Under the pieces are notes generated by a model. The model ran no database searches. It worked only from the letters and a program-made list of their open reading frames with translations, and was not told where the DNA came from. DNA of 64,000 nt, from assembly GCA_017427185.1 (NCBI GenBank), contig JAFRTJ010000025.1:22952-86951 (forward strand). The letters are read 5' to 3'. This stretch comes from Bacteroidaceae bacterium (GTDB taxonomy: Bacteria > Bacteroidota > Bacteroidia > Bacteroidales > Bacteroidaceae). The position numbers and the translations under genes were made by a program. This document shows, piece after piece, positions 9,479 to 16,815 of the stretch. The stretch's first letter is position 1. Each line of letters starts with the position of its first letter.

Positions 9479-9683
9479 GAGAAAAAACAGTACATTATTG
9501 AATCCACTTTAAAAACAGCTTTCGAGTTATACATTTAACATTTTTAGAGTGCATTTTAATTAACTGTTCAACTGTTTACTGTTCGTTCTGTTCGCTGTTT
9601 GGAGCGGAGGTTTAGAGATCATGTCAAAACTGAAAGGTGAGATTCTGTTAACGACTTTTCCAAGTGGACTCAGTACATTACTG

Positions 9684-9749
9684 CAACACGTTGAAACCTT
9701 CATCGCAACGTGTCAAAAAGACAAAATCAACACGTTGAAACGACGGATT
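9684..9749. repeat. 22-bp-period CAACACGTTG repeat (3 units)
   Basis: Units begin at 9684 (CAACACGTTGAAAC), 9706 (CAACGTGTC) and 9728 (CAACACGTTGAAAC). The spacing is exactly 22 bp and the intervening 8-12 bp differ. The middle unit is in the opposite orientation. The same core recurs at 53081-53156 with the same period. A 55-codon frame (9621-9788) covers the array but shows no recognisable protein features. The rest of the 9444-9993 gap is AT-rich with no other gene seen. Confidence 0.7.
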
Positions 9750-9860
9750 CCGCAAGTCTCAGGCATAGTGGGATCGGTAGAATTTTAAGTGAATAATGAA
9801 GTTCTTTGACTGGTTATATTCTTTTTTTGCCCAAAAATGGGTTGTTCCAAATAAAAGTAA

Positions 9861-9868
9861 TACTTTTG
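9861..9868 (+). promoter_or_regulatory. -7 box upstream of the transglutaminase-like gene
   Basis: TACTTTTG fits TAnnTTTG. A TTG at 9842-9844 is 16 bp upstream, slightly closer than usual. It would give a leader of about 120 nt before the ATG at 9994. Confidence 0.45.
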
Positions 9869-9993
9869 CACTGCGAGAATCCAACAAGCCTATTTGCAAT
9901 GTTTCAATCGCTGGGGCGTACAACTCGTTGAGGATTTGTGAAAGAAAGCAAACTGTCCGGAACAGGTAATAAGAAAAATTGAAGTTTAGCGAT

Positions 9994-10914
9994 ATGAAAA
10001 AGTTTCTGAAAGTTATTTGGGGCATATTCGCCTTTATCGGAATTCTGACCACAGCAGGCCTGCTCTATGCGTACTTTGCCAAGTATTACATCTCCATCCA
10101 TCAACGGCCGGAAAGACGGTATGATGATTATGTTCAATTGCTCCGCACATCAGGGGGACTTGAGACGGATACCGTTACCTTCGAGATGAAGATTATCCAG
10201 GATACGATTCGTGCAAAAGAGATTCTGACTTACTTCAGTCTTGATTCGCTATACGATGCCAATGCAAACACCTGGGCCAAGGCACTTGCCATTGGGCAGT
10301 TTGTGGCATCCAATATTCCACACGACAATCAGGAGATAGAGCCTGAGCACCGCAACGCCATCGATTTGTGGGAATACACAAAGAACGTAGCCCCGGCATT
10401 CAATTGCCGACTGCATAGCATCCTCACCTTTGAACTCATGCTTGCCGCGGGTCTGGAGGCGAGGTATGTTACTTGTCTCCCTGAGGATGAGGATGATAAT
10501 GACTGCCATGTCGTTAACGAAGTCTGGCTTCCCGAACAGGGAAAGTGGGCGATGATAGATTCAGATATGGGCGGACATTATATCTGCGACGTTGACGCTG
10601 TGCCGCTTTCGCTAAAAGAGATAAGGGAGCATTACATTTCTGGCGAGGATATGGTCATCTATGATCTCCTGAAGGATGCGCCCACGAAGGCTCGCTTTTA
10701 TTCTGCCTATATGGCAAAGAATACCTATTGGTTCCGGTGCCCAGAGACACTTTCCTACTATCAGGAAGACTGTGATGAAAACAGGAAGCGTGAGGCTGGC
10801 CGGCATATCAATCTTGTCCCAGCAGGTTTTGAATCGTTCATAGAAGATAACGATAATGTGAGCACCTCGAATGCCGACATTTTCTGGGCAGCCCCAATCA
10901 AGGCAATCTTATAA
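9994..10914 (+). CDS. Transglutaminase-like (Cys-His-Asp) membrane-anchored protein
   Basis: 306 residues from ATG 9994 (MKKFLKV); an alternative ATG at 9979 adds five residues. A single hydrophobic segment at ~5-27 is uncleaved-signal-like, leaving the bulk outside the cytoplasm. The core has the transglutaminase-like order of catalytic residues: Cys138 in FNCRLHS, His172 in DCHVVNEVW, Asp189 in WAMIDSD. This superfamily includes peptidases and amidases as well as true cross-linking enzymes, so the reaction is unknown. It stands alone, divergent from the TonB operon, with convergent transcription from the right. The Cys-His-Asp triad is seen directly; the fold assignment is by pattern. Confidence 0.7.
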   Translation: MKKFLKVIWGIFAFIGILTTAGLLYAYFAKYYISIHQRPERRYDDYVQLLRTSGGLETDTVTFEMKIIQDTIRAKEILTYFSLDSLYDANANTWAKALAIGQFVASNIPHDNQEIEPEHRNAIDLWEYTKNVAPAFNCRLHSILTFELMLAAGLEARYVTCLPEDEDDNDCHVVNEVWLPEQGKWAMIDSDMGGHYICDVDAVPLSLKEIREHYISGEDMVIYDLLKDAPTKARFYSAYMAKNTYWFRCPETLSYYQEDCDENRKREAGRHINLVPAGFESFIEDNDNVSTSNADIFWAAPIKAIL

Positions 10915-10930
10915 CTTCCAGAAAAAAAGT

Positions 10931-11064
10931 CGTTTTGTCGTTTTGTCGTTTTGTCATTTTTGCGCCCCAGCGTTTTTTTCTGGGTCTTATTATATATATA
11001 TAAAACGCGTTAATATATTAATGCATTAAGGAGAACCCTCACACACTGAAAACGACAAAACGAC
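10931..11064. repeat. Inverted 8-bp tandem repeats between convergent genes
   Basis: Three perfect copies of CGTTTTGT (10931-10954) are matched by two copies of AAAACGAC on the other side (11049-11064), about 95 bp apart. Between them lie an AT run and the 12-bp palindrome TTAATATATTAA. The arms could form a long stem acting as a bidirectional terminator for the converging genes; there is no other content in this 225-bp gap. Confidence 0.5.
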
Positions 11065-11139
11065 ATTTTCACGAACATCACAACTACCTCTCGTCTATCC
11101 CATACTGGACGGCATCCGCACACAAAGACAGATATGGCC

Positions 11140-13044
11140 TTACTCCACTTTCAGCTTCCTTATTTGCAACACTGTGCCAGGCCCATCGCCCGTATCAAGG
11201 CGCAAATAATCACCGAAATTACCCCACGAGAATGCAGCGCGCTGAGCCGCAATATCCACCTGCATGCTGCGCCATTCTGCAGAGGGAGGTAGTGTGAACT
11301 GCATGCTGCGTTCTGCCACAGTTGGCGGCGAGAAAAACAGTTCAAAACGTATTTGCTGATTGCAAATGTACTCAAAGGTAAGCGTATGCTGCTCTTCCAT
11401 GAGAGGATACGGCAGTTCTGAGGTGAAGACGTAGGGGTCGCCACCTGTGGTTTCGATAGTATAGCAATCCTCGCCAGTCTGTTTCACCGTCAGGTTGTTT
11501 TGTCCCGTTCCCAGCAGAGAAAAATACTCTGCTACTGGGTGGTTGCGCCAATCTGGGTCAATACATTCGTGTATATTGCAGAAACGTGCCCGAATCTGGG
11601 CAATATCTCCTATGGTGACGTATGCATCGTATTCGACGGTCAACCCTTTCTCCACAGCAAAATAGCGCAAGGGAGCAAAGTAGGAGCAGTCGTCGCCCGA
11701 CTCACCCGTGGACGCTCCATGGCCATACCTGTAAGCGGTCATCTGCACAGTGCCAGGCGTATAGACACCGAGACCCAGGCTGCCATCAGCTTTCATGTAG
11801 GCTGCCCACTCTTCCTGCCGACTGAAGCTCTCGTTCGGCCAGCCTGGCACGGTATCGCACAGCACGTCTTGTTCCCAGGGGTGCATGCCGCGATAGAAGA
11901 CCAAGTGGTCAAGTTGGTAATCCACAAAGACGGCAGGCATCTCTTGCATAGCCGTGGGATGACTCGTGGCTCCTGGACCAGTGTTGCGGAAGGTGTAGTG
12001 CAAATGAGCTACACTGTCTTTCAGGGTAATCGTCTCTTCCATCTCCAGTTCCGGCATAAGGTAATTGCCAGCCCAGTGAACTGGCACAGAAACCACATGC
12101 AGCGAAGAATCGGCAATCTCGAATGAGCGCACCTGAGCACACGTGCCGTCGCACCCTCCGCCCTGTATGGGATTCCATGTCCACGGGTTGTTGCCCCACA
12201 TCGTTCCATCGGACTCACCGTAGTATGATTGCTGAATGAAACGCCCTTCGTCGCGATGGTTGAGCAGATTACGATGTTCATTGGAGAGGGCGAAATAGAA
12301 GATGCTGCCGCCTCGCTGCATATCAACGCCCAGTCGCACCTTACCGTTGTCAATGTATTTGAGATGGTCCGAGGCGGCTTCGCGTGCCGCAATCTCTTCG
12401 GCCGTGGCTCGGCGCAGATAGATGTTTCTGATTTCCAACGTCACGTCAGGCGCTTCTCCGGGATCGAGGCGCAGATAGTGACCTGCGCGTCCCCACTCGA
12501 ATGCTGTACGATGCGCATAGAGGTCGAAGCTTGCCCTTTGCCACAGGTTCGTGGGTTCAAGCAGACCCAGCACGGCTGAGCGCTCCTCGGAAAGGGGCGT
12601 GGCAAAATAGACCTTGAAGCGAGGCATGCGTTTGTTGAGCCGATATTCGAAGGTCAAGATGCACGAATCCTCGGGTAGGGCTCTCGTGAGTGGACGTGTG
12701 GAAACGTATGGGTCGCTGCCCGTCGTAGTTATCACGTAGGAATAAGTGCCCGATGAACGCAGCTTCATATCGTGGGAAGAACCCGTATCGAACATCATGC
12801 GCGTACGAGGCATGTTGCTGGGCGAAACTGGAGTATCAAAAGTGATGCTGTCAACCTCATCTATCGAATAACATTCTTCGCCTATTTTCAGTACCGCCCC
12901 TTCCTGCTGATACGATATCGCGTCTGAAGCAACCTGGTTGTGCATACCGTCATGCCATAAGTAGAAGTTCTTTATGCTCGCGGCCGAAATCAACGCAGTA
13001 ATAGCCAATCCCACGCCTCCAAGTATTAGTTTTCTGTTTCTCAT
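11140..13044 (-). CDS. Secreted protein with duplicated carbohydrate-binding-like modules around an unknown core
   Basis: 634 residues from ATG 13044; a GTG at 13059 is an alternative. N-terminal hydrophobic segment ~4-22. Two clearly homologous modules occupy ~105-222 and ~525-634. Both carry G-x-DPYV, LTFEY, an ERS motif, AF.WG..G.YLRLD.G and a closing L.IR. They look like jelly-roll carbohydrate-binding domains. The central ~230-520 region (DEGRFIQQSYYG, TWNPIQGGGCDGT) is conserved-looking but I cannot assign it to a family; a glycan-active beta-sandwich is possible. An 'IDEVDSITF' motif near residue 65 is a common Bacteroidota linker. It is a monocistronic unit, transcribed towards the transglutaminase-like gene. 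Confidence 0.65.
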   Translation of the reverse strand: MRNRKLILGGVGLAITALISAASIKNFYLWHDGMHNQVASDAISYQQEGAVLKIGEECYSIDEVDSITFDTPVSPSNMPRTRMMFDTGSSHDMKLRSSGTYSYVITTTGSDPYVSTRPLTRALPEDSCILTFEYRLNKRMPRFKVYFATPLSEERSAVLGLLEPTNLWQRASFDLYAHRTAFEWGRAGHYLRLDPGEAPDVTLEIRNIYLRRATAEEIAAREAASDHLKYIDNGKVRLGVDMQRGGSIFYFALSNEHRNLLNHRDEGRFIQQSYYGESDGTMWGNNPWTWNPIQGGGCDGTCAQVRSFEIADSSLHVVSVPVHWAGNYLMPELEMEETITLKDSVAHLHYTFRNTGPGATSHPTAMQEMPAVFVDYQLDHLVFYRGMHPWEQDVLCDTVPGWPNESFSRQEEWAAYMKADGSLGLGVYTPGTVQMTAYRYGHGASTGESGDDCSYFAPLRYFAVEKGLTVEYDAYVTIGDIAQIRARFCNIHECIDPDWRNHPVAEYFSLLGTGQNNLTVKQTGEDCYTIETTGGDPYVFTSELPYPLMEEQHTLTFEYICNQQIRFELFFSPPTVAERSMQFTLPPSAEWRSMQVDIAAQRAAFSWGNFGDYLRLDTGDGPGTVLQIRKLKVE

Positions 13045-13183
13045 AAACCTAAATTCCACAGCATTACAATTTAATGTAACTTATAAATTCCCGAACAACA
13101 AAAGTTGCCCAAAATTCTACCATGTAATATTTTTCACTCATCTTAGTGCTGCGTTAAAGACAAGAAAATCATCAATGGTATAG

Positions 13184-13213
13184 CAAAAGTAAACAAAAAA
13201 TCTGAGAGAACAA
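13184..13213 (-). promoter_or_regulatory. Promoter of the duplicated-module protein gene
   Basis: Minus-strand TTG (13213-13211), 19-bp spacer, TACTTTTG (13191-13184). It would give a leader of about 135 nt. The 384-bp divergent gap (13045-13428) also holds a 12-bp direct repeat, CTGCGTTAAAGA, at 13149 and 13259, and no gene. Confidence 0.55.
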
Positions 13214-13358
13214 TTCCTTTTGAAGGATTATTTCATGTAAAAAAAAATGTGGCTGTGACTGCGTTAAAGATTAGGCACGCCCAACAAGACATTACCGCCT
13301 AAAATTCAAACCGCAAGACTATTTGTTGCAGATTTTGGAAAAAAAACATGCGAAAAGT

Positions 13359-13389
13359 TTGCGAGATTGAAATAAATATCATATCTTTG
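13359..13389 (+). promoter_or_regulatory. Promoter of metY with an overlapping palindrome
   Basis: TTG (13359-13361), 20-bp spacer, TATCTTTG (13382-13389): a full match to the Bacteroidota consensus. The palindrome TTTGCATC-AAA-GATGCAAA (13386-13404) overlaps the end of the -7 box and the expected start site, which is a classical operator position. The remaining leader of ~30 nt is too short for a SAM riboswitch. Confidence 0.7.
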
Positions 13390-13428
13390 CATCAAAGATG
13401 CAAAAACAAAACAAAAAAATAATAGAAT

Positions 13429-14706
13429 ATGAAAAAGAATCTCGAGACAATCTGCGTTCACGGCGGCTGGAAGCCCAGCAAGGGCGAGCCACAACAACTT
13501 CCCATCTATCAGAGCACAACTTACAGATACGAAACCAGCGAGCAGATGGCCCGCCTTTTTGACCTGAAGGACGAAGGCTATTTCTATACACGTCTGGCCA
13601 ACCCAACCAACGACATGGTGGCCAAGAAGATTGCTGCCCTAGAAGGCGGCGTGGGTGCCGTGCTTACCTCCAGCGGCCAGGCTGCCAACTTCTATGCCAT
13701 CTTCAACATCTGCGAGGCTGGCGACCACTTCATCACTAGCAACACCATCTATGGCGGCACGTTCAATCTCTTCGGTGTGACGATGAAGAAGCTGGGCATC
13801 GAGTGTACTTTCATCGATCCCGACTGGGACGACGAGCGCATCGAGAAGGAGTTCCGGCCCAACACGAAATGCTTCTTCGGCGAGACCATCAGCAACCCAG
13901 GAGGCAATGTGTTCGACATCGAGCGCTTCGCCAAGATGGCCCACAAGCACGGTGTGCCCCTCATCGTGGACAACACGTTCGCCACCCCCATCAACTGCCG
14001 TCCGTTTGAATGGGGATGCGACATCGTGACACACTCCACGACGAAGTACATGGACGGGCATGCCACGCAGGTAGGAGGTTGTGTGGTGGACAGCGGCAAC
14101 TTCGACTGGGACGCCCACAGCAAGAAGTTCCCTGGCTTGACGACACCCGATGAGAGCTACCACGGACTGACCTACACGAAAACTTTCGGCAAGAAGGCGT
14201 ACACGACCAAACTCGTCTCCCAGCTCATGCGTGACCTTGGCTCCATTCCTGCCCCCCAGAACTCTTTCCTGCTTAATCTCGGACTCGAAACGCTCCACCT
14301 GCGCATGCGCCAACATTGCGCGAACGCACAAAAGGTTGCTGAATGGCTGGAGAAAAACCCGAAAGTGGGTTGGGTAAACTACTGCGGCCTACCGTCCAAC
14401 AAGTATTATGCCCTCGCCCAGAAGTACATGCCCAACGGCTCGTGCGGCGTAATAGCCTTCGGCTTGAAAGGCAGTCGCGAGGAGGCCATCAAGTTCATGG
14501 ACAACCTGGATTTCATCTCCATCGTGACACACGTTGCAGATGCCCGCACCTGCGTGCTCCATCCTGCCAGTCACACCCATCGTCAACTCTCGGACGAGCA
14601 GTTGCGCGAAGCTGGTGTGGCCCCCGATCTTGTTCGACTCTCCGTAGGCATCGAGAATGTTGACGACATCATCGCTGACTTGGAACAGGCAATGGCGAAG
14701 ATGTAG
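13429..14706 (+). CDS. metY: O-acetylhomoserine sulfhydrylase (Cys/Met-metabolism PLP enzyme)
   Basis: 425 residues, the usual length for the family. It makes homocysteine from O-acetylhomoserine and sulfide in methionine synthesis, in the cytosol. The start matches the family (ETICVHGGW). The phosphate-binding YTRLANPT lies near residue 53, 'SSGQAANF' near 84, the Asp of VDNTFATP near 185 and the Schiff-base Lys206 in HSTTKYMDGH. The long C-terminal domain with VTHVADARTCVLHPASHTHRQL favours MetY over the shorter cystathionine gamma-synthase/lyase relatives. Other sulfur-amino-acid activities of this superfamily cannot be excluded by eye. It has its own strong promoter; the propeller gene follows after 35 bp but is unrelated in function. 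Confidence 0.9.
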   Translation: MKKNLETICVHGGWKPSKGEPQQLPIYQSTTYRYETSEQMARLFDLKDEGYFYTRLANPTNDMVAKKIAALEGGVGAVLTSSGQAANFYAIFNICEAGDHFITSNTIYGGTFNLFGVTMKKLGIECTFIDPDWDDERIEKEFRPNTKCFFGETISNPGGNVFDIERFAKMAHKHGVPLIVDNTFATPINCRPFEWGCDIVTHSTTKYMDGHATQVGGCVVDSGNFDWDAHSKKFPGLTTPDESYHGLTYTKTFGKKAYTTKLVSQLMRDLGSIPAPQNSFLLNLGLETLHLRMRQHCANAQKVAEWLEKNPKVGWVNYCGLPSNKYYALAQKYMPNGSCGVIAFGLKGSREEAIKFMDNLDFISIVTHVADARTCVLHPASHTHRQLSDEQLREAGVAPDLVRLSVGIENVDDIIADLEQAMAKM

Positions 14707-14741
14707 GAGGAAACTAATATTTTGGACATTTCATTTTATAA

Positions 14742-16760
14742 ATGAATAAAGTCATCATCACCTTGCTCCTTGCCTTGGCCACGGTCACGGCACATGCCCA
14801 CTTGACGGACTGGCGTAACATTTCGAGCAAGAACTTCGTGATGAAAATCATCCACGACAAGAACTTCCTATACGTGGGCACGAGGGGCGGAGGCATCGTG
14901 AAGATTGACAAGCAGAGCGGCTTGCAGACGGTGCTCAAACGCGCCGACGGGAGCATGACAGGAAATTTCATTGCCGACATGGCATTTCACAACGGCGAGC
15001 TGTGGATTGGCACGGAGTTCAACGGCTTGACAAAGGTGACTGACGGTGGCATCGAGAAATTCGACAAGAGGAATGCCGGCTTTCGCATCAACCAGCACTT
15101 TTCCGGCTTCTATTTCAATGCCGACGGAACCATGCTCGTGGGTAGTATCGCATCTTTGTATACTTTCGACGGCAAGAAATGCACAGCCACTTACGACATC
15201 AACCCGCTTAGCCCCTACTCCTACGTCAAGAAGATTAGGGCCGACAGGGACGGACGTATATGGGTGGCGTGCTACGATGCGTTGAACGAGTATAACCTCT
15301 GTGTATTTACGCCCAATGATTTGATGCCGTACAAAATTCCATACGGGAAAGCAAACAATATCGAAACCGACAAAAACGGATTCCTGTGGATAGCGACCAA
15401 CAATGGGATTGTCAAATTCGATGGAAACGATTTCACACACTACACACCTGACAATTCGTCCCTGCCCGAGACGAACATCGCGGACCTGACTATCGACGAA
15501 CAAGGCAATCTGTGGTTGATGGGAGACCGCTTCATCACCAAATATGATGGCACGGACTTCACAGCCTATCCCTATCAGTTGAACGTCTCGAACGATTATC
15601 TGCTGACCATCGATCTCGATAACGACAACGTATATGTAGGTTCGCGCTTCGAGGGCTTGCATAAGCTCACGGATAACGGACTGACAGCCATCCCGCTCAT
15701 AGACAACCAATTCTACGACAGCGGCATATCCTATTCCAGTGGCTGCATTGATGGCAAAGGGATTTTCTGCGCCAACTCACAGAATGGTTTCCAGACATAC
15801 GACATCGAGACGGACGAATGTCATATTGAACCTATGGGAGTGATTGCCCAAACGGAGACCGACCGTAACGGCAACGTCTGGTTACTCTGGCCCTGGTTTG
15901 CTACTGACACCTGCCTCGTGGAACTAACAGCAACGGGCAAGAAAGCCTACATGAGAACCGACTATCCATTCAGCGAAGCCGACGCCACCCTCATCAAGTT
16001 CGACCGCAAGAACCGTCTCTGGATAGCCACAAACAAGGGTCTCTACATGCGCGACGGCGAGACGTGGACGGCCTACAACAAGAGCAATTCCATTCTCTCC
16101 AAGACAGTCCAGTGCATGACCTTCGACAATAGCAACCGGCTCTGGTGCGGCACCTTCGGCGCTGGTCTGTTCTGTTTCGACGGCACACGATGGAGCAACT
16201 ACACCACCTCCAATTCCTCCATCCCGTCCAATTACGTGGGCACGGTGACCGTCGATAACAACGATGTCCTTTGGCTGAACTGCCGCGACCCTCGCTATCC
16301 CGACAAAATGGGGTCAGAATTCGGCTTAGGTCTGACTCTTTTCGACGGAAATACATGGACGACCTACAACCACAACAACTCGCCGCTGCCGAGTGACTGC
16401 TTCTGGGACGTGCAGGTAGATTCCGACAACCGTCTATGGTTAGCCACCGCAGGAGACCTCAGCCTTGTCGGCCTTGTCTGTTTCGATGGAGCCGAGTGGA
16501 CTGTCTACAACACCGACAACTCAGGCATCGTCCTCAATGAGGTAACAAAAATCACTCTCGACCCAAAGCACGACCTCATCTGGCTTACCCATCACCCCGG
16601 CCTCGGTCTCTCCGTCGCCAAAATGAACTGCCAAGCCTCCAACGTCCGTCCCGTCACGGTTTCCACGTCATCCGATGTGTATTACGATTTACAAGGAAGA
16701 CATAGCAATTATCCAACTCATGGAATTTACATCACTAAAGGCAAGAAGATCCTCAAGTGA
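14742..16760 (+). CDS. Secreted two-component-regulator-type beta-propeller protein without kinase domain
   Basis: 672 residues. SPI signal 1-19 (TAHA). The body consists of repeated ~40-50-residue units with the pattern D..G.LWIGT..GL..F.G..W..Y....S.L, typical of Reg_prop blades in hybrid two-component sensors. The protein stops after the propeller and has no transmembrane, histidine-kinase or DNA-binding part, so it is an exported stand-alone propeller. The C-terminal tail (YYDLQGRHS..PTHGIYITKGKK) matches the tail on GH30 and both M60 proteins here, suggesting a common export or sorting fate. Ligand unknown. It follows metY by 35 bp and converges on the GH106 gene. Confidence 0.75.
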   Translation: MNKVIITLLLALATVTAHAHLTDWRNISSKNFVMKIIHDKNFLYVGTRGGGIVKIDKQSGLQTVLKRADGSMTGNFIADMAFHNGELWIGTEFNGLTKVTDGGIEKFDKRNAGFRINQHFSGFYFNADGTMLVGSIASLYTFDGKKCTATYDINPLSPYSYVKKIRADRDGRIWVACYDALNEYNLCVFTPNDLMPYKIPYGKANNIETDKNGFLWIATNNGIVKFDGNDFTHYTPDNSSLPETNIADLTIDEQGNLWLMGDRFITKYDGTDFTAYPYQLNVSNDYLLTIDLDNDNVYVGSRFEGLHKLTDNGLTAIPLIDNQFYDSGISYSSGCIDGKGIFCANSQNGFQTYDIETDECHIEPMGVIAQTETDRNGNVWLLWPWFATDTCLVELTATGKKAYMRTDYPFSEADATLIKFDRKNRLWIATNKGLYMRDGETWTAYNKSNSILSKTVQCMTFDNSNRLWCGTFGAGLFCFDGTRWSNYTTSNSSIPSNYVGTVTVDNNDVLWLNCRDPRYPDKMGSEFGLGLTLFDGNTWTTYNHNNSPLPSDCFWDVQVDSDNRLWLATAGDLSLVGLVCFDGAEWTVYNTDNSGIVLNEVTKITLDPKHDLIWLTHHPGLGLSVAKMNCQASNVRPVTVSTSSDVYYDLQGRHSNYPTHGIYITKGKKILK

Positions 16761-16815
16761 CACAAGAATAATGAGGCAATATTATCCCCTTTAGGCATCT
16801 TTACTTGATTACGAC

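Noticed and set aside
9621..9788. 55-codon frame with ATG after a GGAG-like site
   Set aside because: It overlays the 22-bp repeat array, has no promoter of its own and no recognisable sequence. Kept only as a low possibility.
13390..13428. SAM riboswitch before metY
   Set aside because: The leader after the promoter is about 30-40 nt, too short, and shows only the palindrome.
13639..14331. 230-codon antisense frame over metY
   Set aside because: The PLP enzyme on the plus strand is certain and the antisense product has no motif.
14868..15710. 280-codon antisense frame over the propeller gene
   Set aside because: Repetitive only because the propeller blades repeat; no independent protein features.
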